Shown: positions 37,647 to 45,960 of the stretch, in pieces | How the letters are laid out: each line of letters starts with the position of its first letter | Position numbering within the stretch: the first letter of the stretch is position 1 | Origin: Bin87 sp034423595 | Lineage (GTDB): Bacteria > Chloroflexota > Dehalococcoidia > Lucifugimonadales > UBA3495 | Assembly: GCA_965207025.1 (NCBI GenBank) | Contig: OZ242258.1 | Span: 2,666,001-2,730,000, forward strand | Direction: 5' to 3' | DNA length: 64,000 bases | Position numbers and translations under genes: made by a program | Notes under the pieces: generated by a model | Seen by the model: the letters and a program-made list of their open reading frames with translations, nothing else | The model's database searches: none | What the model was told of the DNA's origin: nothing

Positions 37647-37792
37647 GATGCGTATCGACTTTCCGCAACCTGTCATTGCGACCCCGCACTTGATGCGGGG
37701 GTGGCAATCTCGTCGCTGGAGGAATCGTCGTCCAGTTCAGCGAGATCGCCACGTCGCTACGCTTCTCGCGATGACAAACTGGGTACGCGTGA
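37647..37792. repeat. Second MITE-like copy
   Basis: CTGTCATTGCGA...GGCAATCTCGTCGC near 37673-37706 and GCGAGATCGCCACGTCGCT...CGCGATGACAAACTGGGTACGCGTGAG at 37740-37792 share body and right end with the element at 2925-3171; the run CAAACTGGGTACGCGTGAG is identical in both. The left end is only roughly conserved (GATGCGTATCGACTTT). Clear flanking direct repeats are not seen. With the hairpin before it, this fills the gap 37508-37894, which has no gene. Confidence 0.6.
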
Positions 37793-37894
37793 GGGATGGT
37801 TGCCGGTGGCGCGGAAACCGTGCGGCGGATAGAATGGCCTCGCAATTTCAATGCAATCAGATTCTCTTTTTCCAACTCAAGGAGCGCTTACATC

Positions 37895-38761
37895 ATGCAA
37901 CTAGGAGCTATTTTTCCGCAGACTGAGATCGGGGCCGACCCCGTGGCTGTGAAGGATTTTGCGCAGGCCGCCGAGGCGCTGGGCTATGAGCATCTGCTGG
38001 TGTTCGACCACGTGCTGGGCGCTGACCACACCCAGCGCGCCGAGTGGAACCGCCCCTACAACAAGGACGATATGTTCCACGAGCCGTTCGTGATGTTCGG
38101 CTACCTGGCCGGCCTGACCGAGAAGATCGAGTTCTGCACCGGCATCATCATCCTGCCGCAGCGTCAGACGGCGTTGGTGGCCAAGCAGACCGCCGAGGTG
38201 GACGTGCTGACCAACGGCCGGCTGCGCCTGGGCATCGGCGTGGGCTGGAACGACGTTGAGTACGAGGCGCTGGGCGAGAACTGGGAGAACCGCGGCCGCC
38301 GCTCCGCCGAGCAGATCGAGGTGATGCGGATGCTGTGGACGCAGGAAGTGGTCAACTACGAGGGCCGCTACCACAAGATCACCCACGCCGGCATCAACCC
38401 GCTGCCGGTGCAGCGTCCGATTCCCGTATGGTTCGGCGGCGGCGCGCCCCAGGTGGTGCGGCGTCTGGCGCGGATGGGGGACGGCTGGTTCCCCCAGTTC
38501 AAGCCCGACGGCGAGGGACGGGAGAAGCTGGAGGAGATGCGCGAACTGGCGCGTGGCTACGGCCGGGATCCGTCCGCCATCGGTGTCGAGGGTCGCGTCG
38601 CCCTGATGGACAGCAACAACCCCGACGACTGGAACAAGCTGGCCTCGGACTGGAACGACGTTGGCGCGACGCATCTGTCAGTCAACACCATGCGCGCCGG
38701 GTTGAGCGGCCCCGACCAGCACATTGAGGCGATCCGCCGGTTCAAGGAAGCGGTGGGCTAG
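37895..38761 (+). CDS. LLM-class F420-dependent oxidoreductase
   Basis: 288 residues from the ATG at 37895 (AAGGAG about 10 bases upstream). The luciferase-like TIM barrel is shown by MQLGAIFPQTEIGADP, YEHLLVFDHVLG, TGIIILPQRQTALVAKQTAEVD, RLRLGIGVGWNDVEYEALG and PIPVWFGGGAP. Family members reduce or oxidise diverse substrates with F420 or FMN; the substrate is unknown. It stands alone between the repeat region and the restriction-modification locus. Confidence 0.9.
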   Translation: MQLGAIFPQTEIGADPVAVKDFAQAAEALGYEHLLVFDHVLGADHTQRAEWNRPYNKDDMFHEPFVMFGYLAGLTEKIEFCTGIIILPQRQTALVAKQTAEVDVLTNGRLRLGIGVGWNDVEYEALGENWENRGRRSAEQIEVMRMLWTQEVVNYEGRYHKITHAGINPLPVQRPIPVWFGGGAPQVVRRLARMGDGWFPQFKPDGEGREKLEEMRELARGYGRDPSAIGVEGRVALMDSNNPDDWNKLASDWNDVGATHLSVNTMRAGLSGPDQHIEAIRRFKEAVG

Positions 38762-38815
38762 GCAAAGCAGGCTCACTACGATTACACCGACCTACCGCTG
38801 GTTCGCACAGTTAAG

Positions 38816-39730
38816 ATGTCCGTTCAGGTTCCACATCCATTCCCTTACCAGGGTAGTAAGCGCAACATCGCGAACCATATACTGCCCTACCTGCCGACGG
38901 ACATCGACCGGCTGATTGAGCCATTTTGCGGTTCGGCCGCGATTGAAATCGCGGCCGCAGCTTACGGGTTCGCCGGGAAATTCGCGCTCAACGACATCAA
39001 CTCTGCCTTGATGACGCTGTGGGACGAGATATTGGAGCGCCCCGCACAATTGACAAGAGAGTACGAACGGCTTTGGTATGAACAGCAGTCGGACAGAAAG
39101 GAATACTTTTCCCGTGTCCGTGCCGAGTTCAACGCAACGCACGAACCGCATCATTTGTTATACTTGTTGGCGCGCATCGTCAAAGGTTCGGTCAGATACA
39201 GTTCTGATGGGCAGTTCAATCAGGCCCCGGACAATCGTCGCGCCGGCATGAGGCCGGAAACCATGAGGCGACAGATTTTTGGCGTTTCGGAGTTGCTGTC
39301 CGGTAAGACGTCCCTATCTGCAATGGACTTTAGAGAACCCATAATGACCGCTACGCCCGCGGATGTGGTGTACCTGGACCCACCATATCAGGGAGTTTCT
39401 TTTGCCAGAGATCACCGATACTATCGCGGTCTTTCGTATAACGAACTGGTGGATGTACTTGCCTGGATGAATTTGAACGGCATTTCTTATCTAGTCAGCT
39501 ACGATGGCCGAACCGGGGAAAAGCATCATGGTCAGACGCTTCCAAGTGATTTAGAACTACGCCATTTGGAGATTTATGCCGGCAAGTCCAGCCAAGCCAC
39601 ATTTCTCGGAAAGCACAGCGAGACAGTAGAATCGTTGTATCTGTCGCCGGCTCTCGTGAATCGGCTGGAATCGGGTCGTAGTGATTCTGCGGGACTGGCG
39701 GGCGGTATGCAGGGAAGGTTACATGGGTGA
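38816..39730 (+). CDS. D12-class N6-adenine DNA methyltransferase
   Basis: 304 residues. FPYQGSKR at the N-terminus, motif I-like LIEPFCGSAAIE, and catalytic DPPYQG near 190 are the hallmarks of the Dam/DpnM (D12) class, which commonly methylates short palindromes such as GATC. Its stop overlaps the start of a restriction-endonuclease gene by 8 bases, so the two were a type II system. The endonuclease is now interrupted by an IS, leaving an orphan methylase. Confidence 0.92.
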   Translation: MSVQVPHPFPYQGSKRNIANHILPYLPTDIDRLIEPFCGSAAIEIAAAAYGFAGKFALNDINSALMTLWDEILERPAQLTREYERLWYEQQSDRKEYFSRVRAEFNATHEPHHLLYLLARIVKGSVRYSSDGQFNQAPDNRRAGMRPETMRRQIFGVSELLSGKTSLSAMDFREPIMTATPADVVYLDPPYQGVSFARDHRYYRGLSYNELVDVLAWMNLNGISYLVSYDGRTGEKHHGQTLPSDLELRHLEIYAGKSSQATFLGKHSETVESLYLSPALVNRLESGRSDSAGLAGGMQGRLHG

Positions 39731-39825
39731 AACGAATCTGCCGCCGGAATTCATCGAGTTGCTGAATAGCGTGACAGCGCAGCGTCCCAGAACCCTAGGG
39801 GCTGTTGACAAACTCCGATTGGCTG

Positions 39826-40233
39826 TCAGCGAATCCATTCGAGCGTTGCGGCGCAAGTTTCGTGATCGACCCAGCCGCGCGCGGTGTTTCGCACCATCCC
39901 GCCGAACGAGTTGCGCGCTCTGAACTCCATGACGATGGAGTGGCCGAGAATACCGTTGCTGTCTGGCATGGCCGGCCCGATCCGCGTCGCGTCCAATTCC
40001 AGGCTGTCAGGGTCTTTCAACTGCTGTTGCACCAGAGCCATCAGGCCAGCGTGGTGCCCGAACGTGAGGCAGTGTAGCCCCTGACGCTTTTCTTCTGCCG
40101 CCTGCGCGTCGCGTTCCGGCTTCGTTCCCCAGTCCGCCGCCATGCCGACCACGACGGCCAGTACGACCACCAGGACGAATATGGCAACGATGGTCCCACA
40201 GCCGACCAGCGCGAACCTACGATTACGGGACAT
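39826..40233 (-). CDS. Small membrane-anchored protein carried by the IS
   Basis: 135 residues from an ATG preceded by AAGGGGG. A single transmembrane segment lies near the N-terminus (FALVGCGTIVAIFVLVVVLA). The soluble part contains LVQQQLKDPDSLELDAT and HSIVMEFRARNSFGGMVRNTARGWVDHETC. I know this only as a conserved hypothetical type, often in mobile or phage DNA. It lies inside the IS ends and so appears to be cargo. Confidence 0.55.
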   Translation of the reverse strand: MSRNRRFALVGCGTIVAIFVLVVVLAVVVGMAADWGTKPERDAQAAEEKRQGLHCLTFGHHAGLMALVQQQLKDPDSLELDATRIGPAMPDSNGILGHSIVMEFRARNSFGGMVRNTARGWVDHETCAATLEWIR

Positions 40234-40450
40234 GTGGCACCCCCTTGCGGCGTCGGTAGGGCTACTTGCCACAGTCGCCGGCCTCAACGTAGGGTCCGCA
40301 AGGGAGCACGGATGCCCCTCGACACGTAACCTACGTTGATTTGCGAGATGCCCCGTTGGGCGAGACCTCGACTGTGGCGCCGCTAATTATGGCGCAAGGC
40401 CCGATGGTGTCAAGCGCGTTTGTTGACAATTCGCCTACGCAACCGTCAGA

Positions 40451-40705
40451 ATGGGACGAGACCGATTTGGAGCGCGCAACAAGGTGACGACTAAAACGGA
40501 AATCTCCGAACTGAAAGACGAGATGGACGCCAAGTTCGACAAGGTGTTCGACGAATTGGCCGAACTGAAAATGGATATGAACGGCTTTCGTGAGGATGTC
40601 AATGCCCGGTTCGAGGCCCAAGATGCCCGGTTCGACAGCATGGAATCCAAACTAGACCTTCTACTAAAAGCGCATGGCATTGATCCCAGCGCACAGGTCG
40701 GCTAA
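40451..40705 (+). CDS. Short coiled-coil protein carried by the IS
   Basis: 84 residues forming one heptad-rich helix: ISELKDEMDAKFDKVFDELAELKMDMNGFREDVNARFEAQDARFDSMESKLDLLLKA in outline. No enzymatic motif. Its 3' end overlaps the convergent transposase end by 4 bases. Such short proteins are frequent and unassigned. Confidence 0.5.
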   Translation: MGRDRFGARNKVTTKTEISELKDEMDAKFDKVFDELAELKMDMNGFREDVNARFEAQDARFDSMESKLDLLLKAHGIDPSAQVG

Positions 40706-41525
40706 ACGGTTCTTCCGTGTGGGGACGGTCCGCGCCGCGTTGCCCGCGTCCCGCAGAACCACGCTACCAGCGACAGCAGGCCGGCGTACGTCTCCGCCAA
40801 CTTGTGATACCGCGTTGCGATGCCGCGAAAATGCTTCACGTCCGCGAACGCATTTTCAACCAGATGCCGCGCCCTGTACGACGCCGCATCATAAGGCGCA
40901 GGGTCCCGCCGGTTTGACCTCGGCGGGATCGTCGCTATAATGCCTACGGAAGCCAGGAACGCGCGGACAGCATCGCTGTCATAGGCTTTGTCTCCAAGCA
41001 ACTCGCTGGTTTCGCCCATCGGAACGCCGTCGAGCAGAGGTCCCAACTCCGTAACCTCGGCGGCGTTTCCCGGTTTCAGACGGAAGCGCACGAATCTCCC
41101 TGCGCGATCCGTCAACACCAGCACTTTGGTCGTTAGCCCGCCACGACTGACTCCAATGGCTTGCGCCGCTCGGCTGTCGTCTGGCGGGCGGCCTCTTTTG
41201 GGGCGCCGGTCGCGTGCTGGTGGACCTTGACGAACGTGCCGTCCACCATGATGACGCCAACGTTGAGGTCGGCCACCAGATTGCGGAACACGTCGTCAAA
41301 GACGCCGGCGCGGGTCCAGCGGCGGAACCGTTGGTACACCGTACCCCACTTTCCGAACCGGGGCGGCAGATCGCGCCAGGGCGCGCCCGTTCGCGCGATC
41401 CAGAGGATGCCTTCGAGGGTATGACGGTGTGGCTGAACGTAAGGACGCCCGCTATGACCCGTCTGGCTGGGTAGCAGCGGGGCAATGCGGGCGTACTGAC
41501 GATGAGACAGTATGTTGCGGGTCAC
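40702..41525 (-). CDS. IS5-family transposase, two frames joined by -1 frameshift
   Basis: orfA (41525 down to 41133, GTG start with AGGAG upstream) encodes LSHRQYARIAPLLPSQTG and the first catalytic Asp region VGVIMVDGTFVKVHQHATG. orfB in the -1 frame encodes AIGVSRGGLTTKVLVLTDRAG, the second Asp in LLGDKAYDSD and the Glu in HLVENAFADVKHFRG, so the DDE set is complete. The slippery heptamer C CCA AAA (complement of 41196-41202) lies in the overlap, typical of programmed frameshifting in the IS427 group, so the gene is probably functional. Confidence 0.88.
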
Positions 41526-42340
41526 GACACACTCCTGAACGTTCCGGCAAGCCGGGTTTATGTTCAGAAGTATGGGACTGGTGTTCGCTTTTGTCCGATT
41601 GTGAGTGTCATCAATCAGTTAGTTTGTAAACAGCCCCTAATAGATCATATCCTCCAACATGGCTCTGTCACCACTCAAGAACTTCGAGATCTATACGGAT
41701 ACAATCATCCTCCCCGAGTCGCCCGCGATGTCCGCGAACTCGGCATACCGCTGGTAACGTTTCGGGTTACAGGCTCTGATGGCCGCTCAATCGGGGCTTA
41801 TAGATTCGGAGACCCGACGGCACAGCGGTCGGCCTCGTTGTCGGGCCGGACTGCGTTTTCGAGTACCATCAAAACAGGACTGATCGAGCGATTCGGTTCA
41901 CGCTGCAACATTTACCTAGAAGACTTCCCAGAACGAGAACTGCAAATCGACCATCGCGTACCGTTTGAAATCGCGGGCGACGCGGATTTGTCAAACCATC
42001 TGGACGACTATATGTTGTTGTGCCCATCTGCCAACTCGGCGAAATCGTGGAGTTGGCAGAACTGTGACAATTGGGAAATTAGAGAGGCCAACAACTGCGA
42101 ATCCTGCTACTGGGCTTTCCCTGAAAGTTACACCCATGTTGCCATGCGTCAGCTTCGGCGCCTGGACATTGTCTGGTCAGGTGAAGAAATCTCGGAATAT
42201 GACCGGCTCGCGGAAGCGGCAGATAATGACGGCCAAGAACTGCCCGAGTTCGTCAAGGCCGTCATACGCCGCCACTTGGAAGCTCACGGGTAATTATACG
42301 GGGTTCAGGGTGAATGGATAAAACGACCGACGATAGCGGT

Positions 42341-42391
42341 GCTTACACCCGCCCCACCAAACCCTTCAGCGCGGCATACGTTCGCGCGCTA
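42341..42391 (-). pseudogene. 3'-end fragment of an LLM oxidoreductase gene
   Basis: The minus strand reads ARTYAALKGLVGRV and a stop, closely matching the C-terminus SATRTYAALKDLVGKV of the intact LLM gene that ends at 43341. About 48 bases are ~80% identical, including the stop codon. Nothing further upstream in the LLM gene is retained. It looks like the remains of a paralogue cut off by insertion of the following two-gene module. Confidence 0.5.
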
Positions 42392-42401
42392 GTCCCTTGT
42401 A

Positions 42402-42896
42402 CTACGTGGCGAAAGCCTCGGCTACTGACATTCTCCGTTGCAATAGCGGAAGCAATTGCTCGCGCATCCGACGCGCCTGACTTTGCGGCATGGAAACGTC
42501 GGACAAGTAGATGGAGGCGTGCCCGACGTTATCGGGTGATGCCGTGTCAATTACCACGAATACTTGGCTCTCACCATCTTGAATGCTGCGCACCGCCCCG
42601 GCGCTGAACCGGGCCACGCCTTCGGAGTAGCGAGGCTCGCCGCCGGACTGACGCGCCAGCAAACGGTTTATGCCATCTTCAACGAATTCAGGGGTGACGT
42701 CCGACAAGCGGTTGACCGAGAATCCGCGTGCCTGTAGGTCTCGCAGCGGGATAGCAGCAACCTGAAGAGCACCGTCCTTGATGTGATCAGGGTTGAACAG
42801 GGAACGCAGCAGTTGCTCACCATTCGAGACGATACCGGGGGACACCTCAGGCGCGGCGCTGACGGTTTCGTCCAAGTGCGGCACTTGGCATGGCAT
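42402..42896 (-). CDS. Conserved hypothetical protein, second gene of a two-gene module
   Basis: 164 residues. Recognisable conserved stretches are LLRSLFNPDHIKDGALQVAA, GFSVNRLSDVTPEFVEDGINRLL, GVARFSAGAVRSI and VFVVIDTASPDNVGHASIYLSD. I have seen this pattern as a hypothetical family but know no function. It starts 6 bases after the stop of the next upstream gene, so the two are probably an operon. Confidence 0.65.
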   Translation of the reverse strand: MPCQVPHLDETVSAAPEVSPGIVSNGEQLLRSLFNPDHIKDGALQVAAIPLRDLQARGFSVNRLSDVTPEFVEDGINRLLARQSGGEPRYSEGVARFSAGAVRSIQDGESQVFVVIDTASPDNVGHASIYLSDVSMPQSQARRMREQLLPLLQRRMSVAEAFAT

Positions 42897-42902
42897 ACCG
42901 CA

Positions 42903-43286
42903 TCACGCCCGCAGCAAGGTTTCCAAGTCTGTTGACAAAGACGATGCTGCCGGAACATCATCGCCGAAATGCTCCTGCCCGTCAGAGCCACGGGCGTAGT
43001 ACGAATATGTCCCCGTGCCGTAAAAGCCCAAGTCTATGTGCAATCCGCATTCGTCCCAGGCGAAATTGACTTCGCCGTCGTCGGCCAGCGATATGTGAGG
43101 CAACGCCGTCAGGGGGATGGGCAATTTATCGAGGAAAACTCTGGCATCGCGGAACGCTGCGTCATCAGGCGGTTCACTGGATGGCCAACGCTCGCCCTCC
43201 GATATAGAGCGCAATTGCTCTAAACGCTGTGCCAACTGCCGCAACTGGGACGAGGGAGACATCGTGGTGACCGGGCGTGTGCTCAT
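42903..43286 (-). CDS. Conserved hypothetical protein, first gene of a two-gene module
   Basis: 127 residues. An N-terminal helical part (LRQLAQRLEQLRSI) is followed by LPHISLADDGEVNFAWDECGLHIDLGFYGTGTYSYYARGSDG, a beta-rich conserved core. Function is unknown. The recurring association with the downstream family suggests a functional pair; toxin-antitoxin or defence roles are only guesses. Confidence 0.65.
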   Translation of the reverse strand: MSTRPVTTMSPSSQLRQLAQRLEQLRSISEGERWPSSEPPDDAAFRDARVFLDKLPIPLTALPHISLADDGEVNFAWDECGLHIDLGFYGTGTYSYYARGSDGQEHFGDDVPAASSLSTDLETLLRA

Positions 43287-43340
43287 CGTGTCCCTTTAGT
43301 ATCGGATTCGGTGGTAATCATGAGGCTCTTATAAAGCATT

Positions 43341-44273
43341 TTACACTTTCCCCACCAAATCCTTCAGCGCCGCGTATGTTCGCGTTGCTGAATCCTCACC
43401 ATCACTGGCGTCGAAGATGTTGGCGATGAAGTCGGTGGCGCCGGCTTCGGCGAATTGCTCCAGTTGGCTGCGCAGGGATGATTCGTTGCCTACTACGGCT
43501 ACTTCGGAGGGGCCTTCGACGTCCTCCACGTCCAGGATGCGGCGGTAGTTGACCAGGCGTCCGTAGCGTTCGTAGGACTCGGCGGCGGCGCGGCGTCCGA
43601 CGGCTTCGTCGTCGCAGACGGTGGCGGGCAGCCCGACGCAGATGCGCGGCTCCGGGCGGCCGGCGGCATCGGCGGCGGCGTTGATGCGGGGGCGGACGTG
43701 CTCGCCGATGGCGCGATGGCCGGCCATCCAGGTGATGGTGCCGTCGGCCTGCTGGCCGGCCAAGCGGAGCATACGGGGCGCGAGGGCGGAAATCACGACG
43801 GGACAGGTCGGGCGGTTGAGCACGTCCAACTCGGCGTTGACGTTGTAGAACTGGCCGGAGAACTGTACACGTCCCTCTTCCATCAAAGGACGCAGCACGG
43901 AAAGATACTCGCGGGTGTGCAGCGCGGGCCGGTCGTAGGACAGGCCGAAACTGTCTTCGATGCCCGGACGATGGGACGGGCCGATGCCCAGGATGAACCG
44001 GCTGTCGGTAGCTGCGGCAGTCGTCAATGCCTGTTGCGCCAATGCCATCGGATGGCGTGGATAGGTAGGGACTACGCCGACGCCCAGTTCGATGCGGCTG
44101 GTCTGCGCGCCGGCCAGGGCCAGCACGGTGAGGGCGTCGTAGCCGCGCGCGGAGATGTGGGGCACCCAGAAGCTATCGAACCCGTCAGCTTCGGCCTGCT
44201 TGATGCGATCGATGAGTTCGTCCAGGCTCATTAGGTCGGCGGTGGATGCCCCGACAAATACTCCGATACGCAT
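43341..44273 (-). CDS. LLM-class F420-dependent oxidoreductase
   Basis: 310 residues. MRIGVFVGASTADL, FDSFWVPHISARGYDALTVLALAG, ELGVGVVPTYPRHPMALAQQALT and FILGIGPSHRPGIEDSFG are the features of the luciferase-like F420 group (methylenetetrahydromethanopterin-reductase-like). The substrate is unknown. It is the last gene of the coaX-coaBC-sulP operon and its ATG overlaps the sulP stop by one base (TGATG). Confidence 0.9.
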   Translation of the reverse strand: MRIGVFVGASTADLMSLDELIDRIKQAEADGFDSFWVPHISARGYDALTVLALAGAQTSRIELGVGVVPTYPRHPMALAQQALTTAAATDSRFILGIGPSHRPGIEDSFGLSYDRPALHTREYLSVLRPLMEEGRVQFSGQFYNVNAELDVLNRPTCPVVISALAPRMLRLAGQQADGTITWMAGHRAIGEHVRPRINAAADAAGRPEPRICVGLPATVCDDEAVGRRAAAESYERYGRLVNYRRILDVEDVEGPSEVAVVGNESSLRSQLEQFAEAGATDFIANIFDASDGEDSATRTYAALKDLVGKV

Positions 44274-45952
44274 CAGGTTGCCTCCGTTGGTTCAGGTTCC
44301 ATTGGCTCGGTTGTAACGTTCAGGATTTTGCGGGCGACTTCCCGAGCGCCGTCGAGGTCATCCACGAAACGATCTTCGGGGACTTTCGCCAGGATGTTGA
44401 GGGCTTGCAGGTTGCTTGCCACCGGAGAGACGGAAAGTCCCATAACGATGGATTCGGTGTCTTCCTCGGTGGCAATGTCAATCATCTGCTCGACCACCAT
44501 GGCCGCGCTGTCGTCCATGTAGAGGGTTTCGGAAAAGTCGAAGATCACCACCTCGTGGTCGCGGATGTCGCCACCGATGGTGTTGACCAGGTTACTGGAA
44601 GACGCGACGGAGAAACGCCCCCGCATTCCGACCACACCACAACGGGCGGCGAACTCGTCGCCGTCGTTGGCCGCCGCAGCCTCCTCGGGTGAGTCGTAGA
44701 GGAAAGTCTGATCCAGGAGCGGGGTGGACACAACGCTATCGAGCTCCTGACGTTCCACCTGCCGCGCCGCGACCATGCCCGCCGCGATGAGTCCGATGGC
44801 AATGGCCGTGACCAGGTCCAGGAACACCGTCAGTCCCAGCGTAATCACCATGACAACCAGGTGCTCGCGCTGGATCTTATGCGCCCGCTTGATGAGCCGC
44901 CAGTCGATAATGTCCCAGCCGACTTTCATCAGGATGCCGGCAAGGACGGCGTGGGGAATCTCCGTCACATATCGGCCGAGTCCCAGCACGAGGGCGAGCA
45001 AGACTCCCGCGCGCACCACGCCGGAGAAGGGCGTGCGCCCGCCGGAGCGGATGTTGATGACGGTGCCCAGGGTGGCGCCGGCGCCGGGCAGGCCGCCGAT
45101 CAGGCCGGCGATGGTGTTGCCGATACCCTGGCCGACCAGCTCGCGGTTGGCGTTGTGCCGCGTGCGGGTCAAAGAGTCGGCGATGAGGGACGTGAGCAGG
45201 CTGTCGATAGAACCGAGCAGGGCCAGAATCAACGCCGGCGTCAGGGAACTGACCAGGAATCCGATGTCGAACACCGGAACGCGCAGATCCGGGAGGCCCG
45301 TGGGCACGTCTCCAATGACTCTGAGGTCGGTCAGCCAGAAGATGCCGATGGCCGAGCCGACAATCATGGCCGCCAGCGGCCCGGGCAGGAACCGACTCAG
45401 TGGCGGCCGCCAAAGCACGCCTACCAAAAGGGTGATAGCGGCGACAATCAGGGCGTGTACCTGGGCGTTGGATACGGCGTCGGGGATTGCGCTGATTTTC
45501 GCCAACACTCCGCCCGGTTGAGCCTCTGCGCCCACGAACGGGGCGACCTGCACCAGCATGACGATGATGCCGATGCCGGTCATGAACCCGGATATGACCG
45601 AGTAAGGCGTGTAAGCGACGAATCGCCCGATTCTGATCGCGCCCAGGACGATCTGGATCACCCCGGCCAGCACGACTACGGTGAACGCCTTGGCAAAGTC
45701 GCCCTCGGCATGGACGGTGACGATGACCGCCATGGCGACGCTCATGGGGCCGGTGGGCCCGGAGATCTGGGAGCGGGTGCCACCGAACACCGCGGCGAAG
45801 AAACCCACGGCGATTGCGCCGTACATGCCAGCGATAGGCCCGAGGCCCGAGGCGACGCCGAAAGCGAGGGCAACCGGCAGCCCGACTACGGATGCGGTGA
45901 TCCCGCCGAACAGGTCGCCCCGCAGCATGGCCAGGGTGTAGTTAGGTCTCAT
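44273..45952 (-). CDS. SulP-family inorganic anion transporter with STAS domain
   Basis: 559 residues. The N-terminal ~400 residues are a multi-span membrane domain starting LRGDLFGGITASVVGLPVALAFGVASG, with SQISGPTGPMSVAMAVIV and GQGIGNTIAGLIGGLPGAGATLGT, typical of SulP permeases for sulfate, bicarbonate or related anions. A cytoplasmic STAS domain follows (~440-555, HEVVIFDFSETLYMDDSAAMVVEQMID). The start is 8 bases after the coaBC stop, so it is probably co-transcribed. The ion cannot be inferred from sequence. Confidence 0.92.
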   Translation of the reverse strand: MRPNYTLAMLRGDLFGGITASVVGLPVALAFGVASGLGPIAGMYGAIAVGFFAAVFGGTRSQISGPTGPMSVAMAVIVTVHAEGDFAKAFTVVVLAGVIQIVLGAIRIGRFVAYTPYSVISGFMTGIGIIVMLVQVAPFVGAEAQPGGVLAKISAIPDAVSNAQVHALIVAAITLLVGVLWRPPLSRFLPGPLAAMIVGSAIGIFWLTDLRVIGDVPTGLPDLRVPVFDIGFLVSSLTPALILALLGSIDSLLTSLIADSLTRTRHNANRELVGQGIGNTIAGLIGGLPGAGATLGTVINIRSGGRTPFSGVVRAGVLLALVLGLGRYVTEIPHAVLAGILMKVGWDIIDWRLIKRAHKIQREHLVVMVITLGLTVFLDLVTAIAIGLIAAGMVAARQVERQELDSVVSTPLLDQTFLYDSPEEAAAANDGDEFAARCGVVGMRGRFSVASSSNLVNTIGGDIRDHEVVIFDFSETLYMDDSAAMVVEQMIDIATEEDTESIVMGLSVSPVASNLQALNILAKVPEDRFVDDLDGAREVARKILNVTTEPMEPEPTEAT

Positions 45953-45960
45953 GGTATTTC

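Larger units (their letters stand above)
39798..41637 (-). mobile_element. IS5-family (IS427-like) insertion sequence with cargo
   Basis: Terminal inverted repeats GGGGCTGTTGACAAACT (39798-39814) and the complement of AGTTTGTAAACAGCCCC (41621-41637) match at 16 of 17 positions. They are flanked by TA on both sides (39796-39797, 41638-41639), the expected 2-bp target duplication. At 1,840 bp it is about twice the usual length because ~880 bp with two additional genes lie between the left end and the transposase. It interrupts a restriction endonuclease gene. Confidence 0.88.
39723..42293 (+). pseudogene. HNH restriction endonuclease interrupted by an IS element
   Basis: The 5' part (39723-39797) encodes MGETNLPPEFIELLNSVTAQ... 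and stops being homologous at the IS. The 3' part (from 41640) encodes IDHILQHGSVTTQELRDLYGYNHPP, RFGSRCNIYLEDFP, LQIDHRVPFEIAGD (HNH-type), then cysteine pairs in NCESCYWAFPE and a conserved C-terminus. Removing 39798-41639 (IS plus one TA) joins the parts in frame as ...PRT-L-IDHILQ..., giving about 243 residues. The partner methylase lies immediately upstream. As it stands the enzyme should not be made, although excision could restore it. Confidence 0.88.

Noticed and set aside
42314..42607. 97-codon plus-strand frame after the restriction gene
   Set aside because: It reads antisense through an LLM gene tail and the next hypothetical gene, with no similarity of its own.
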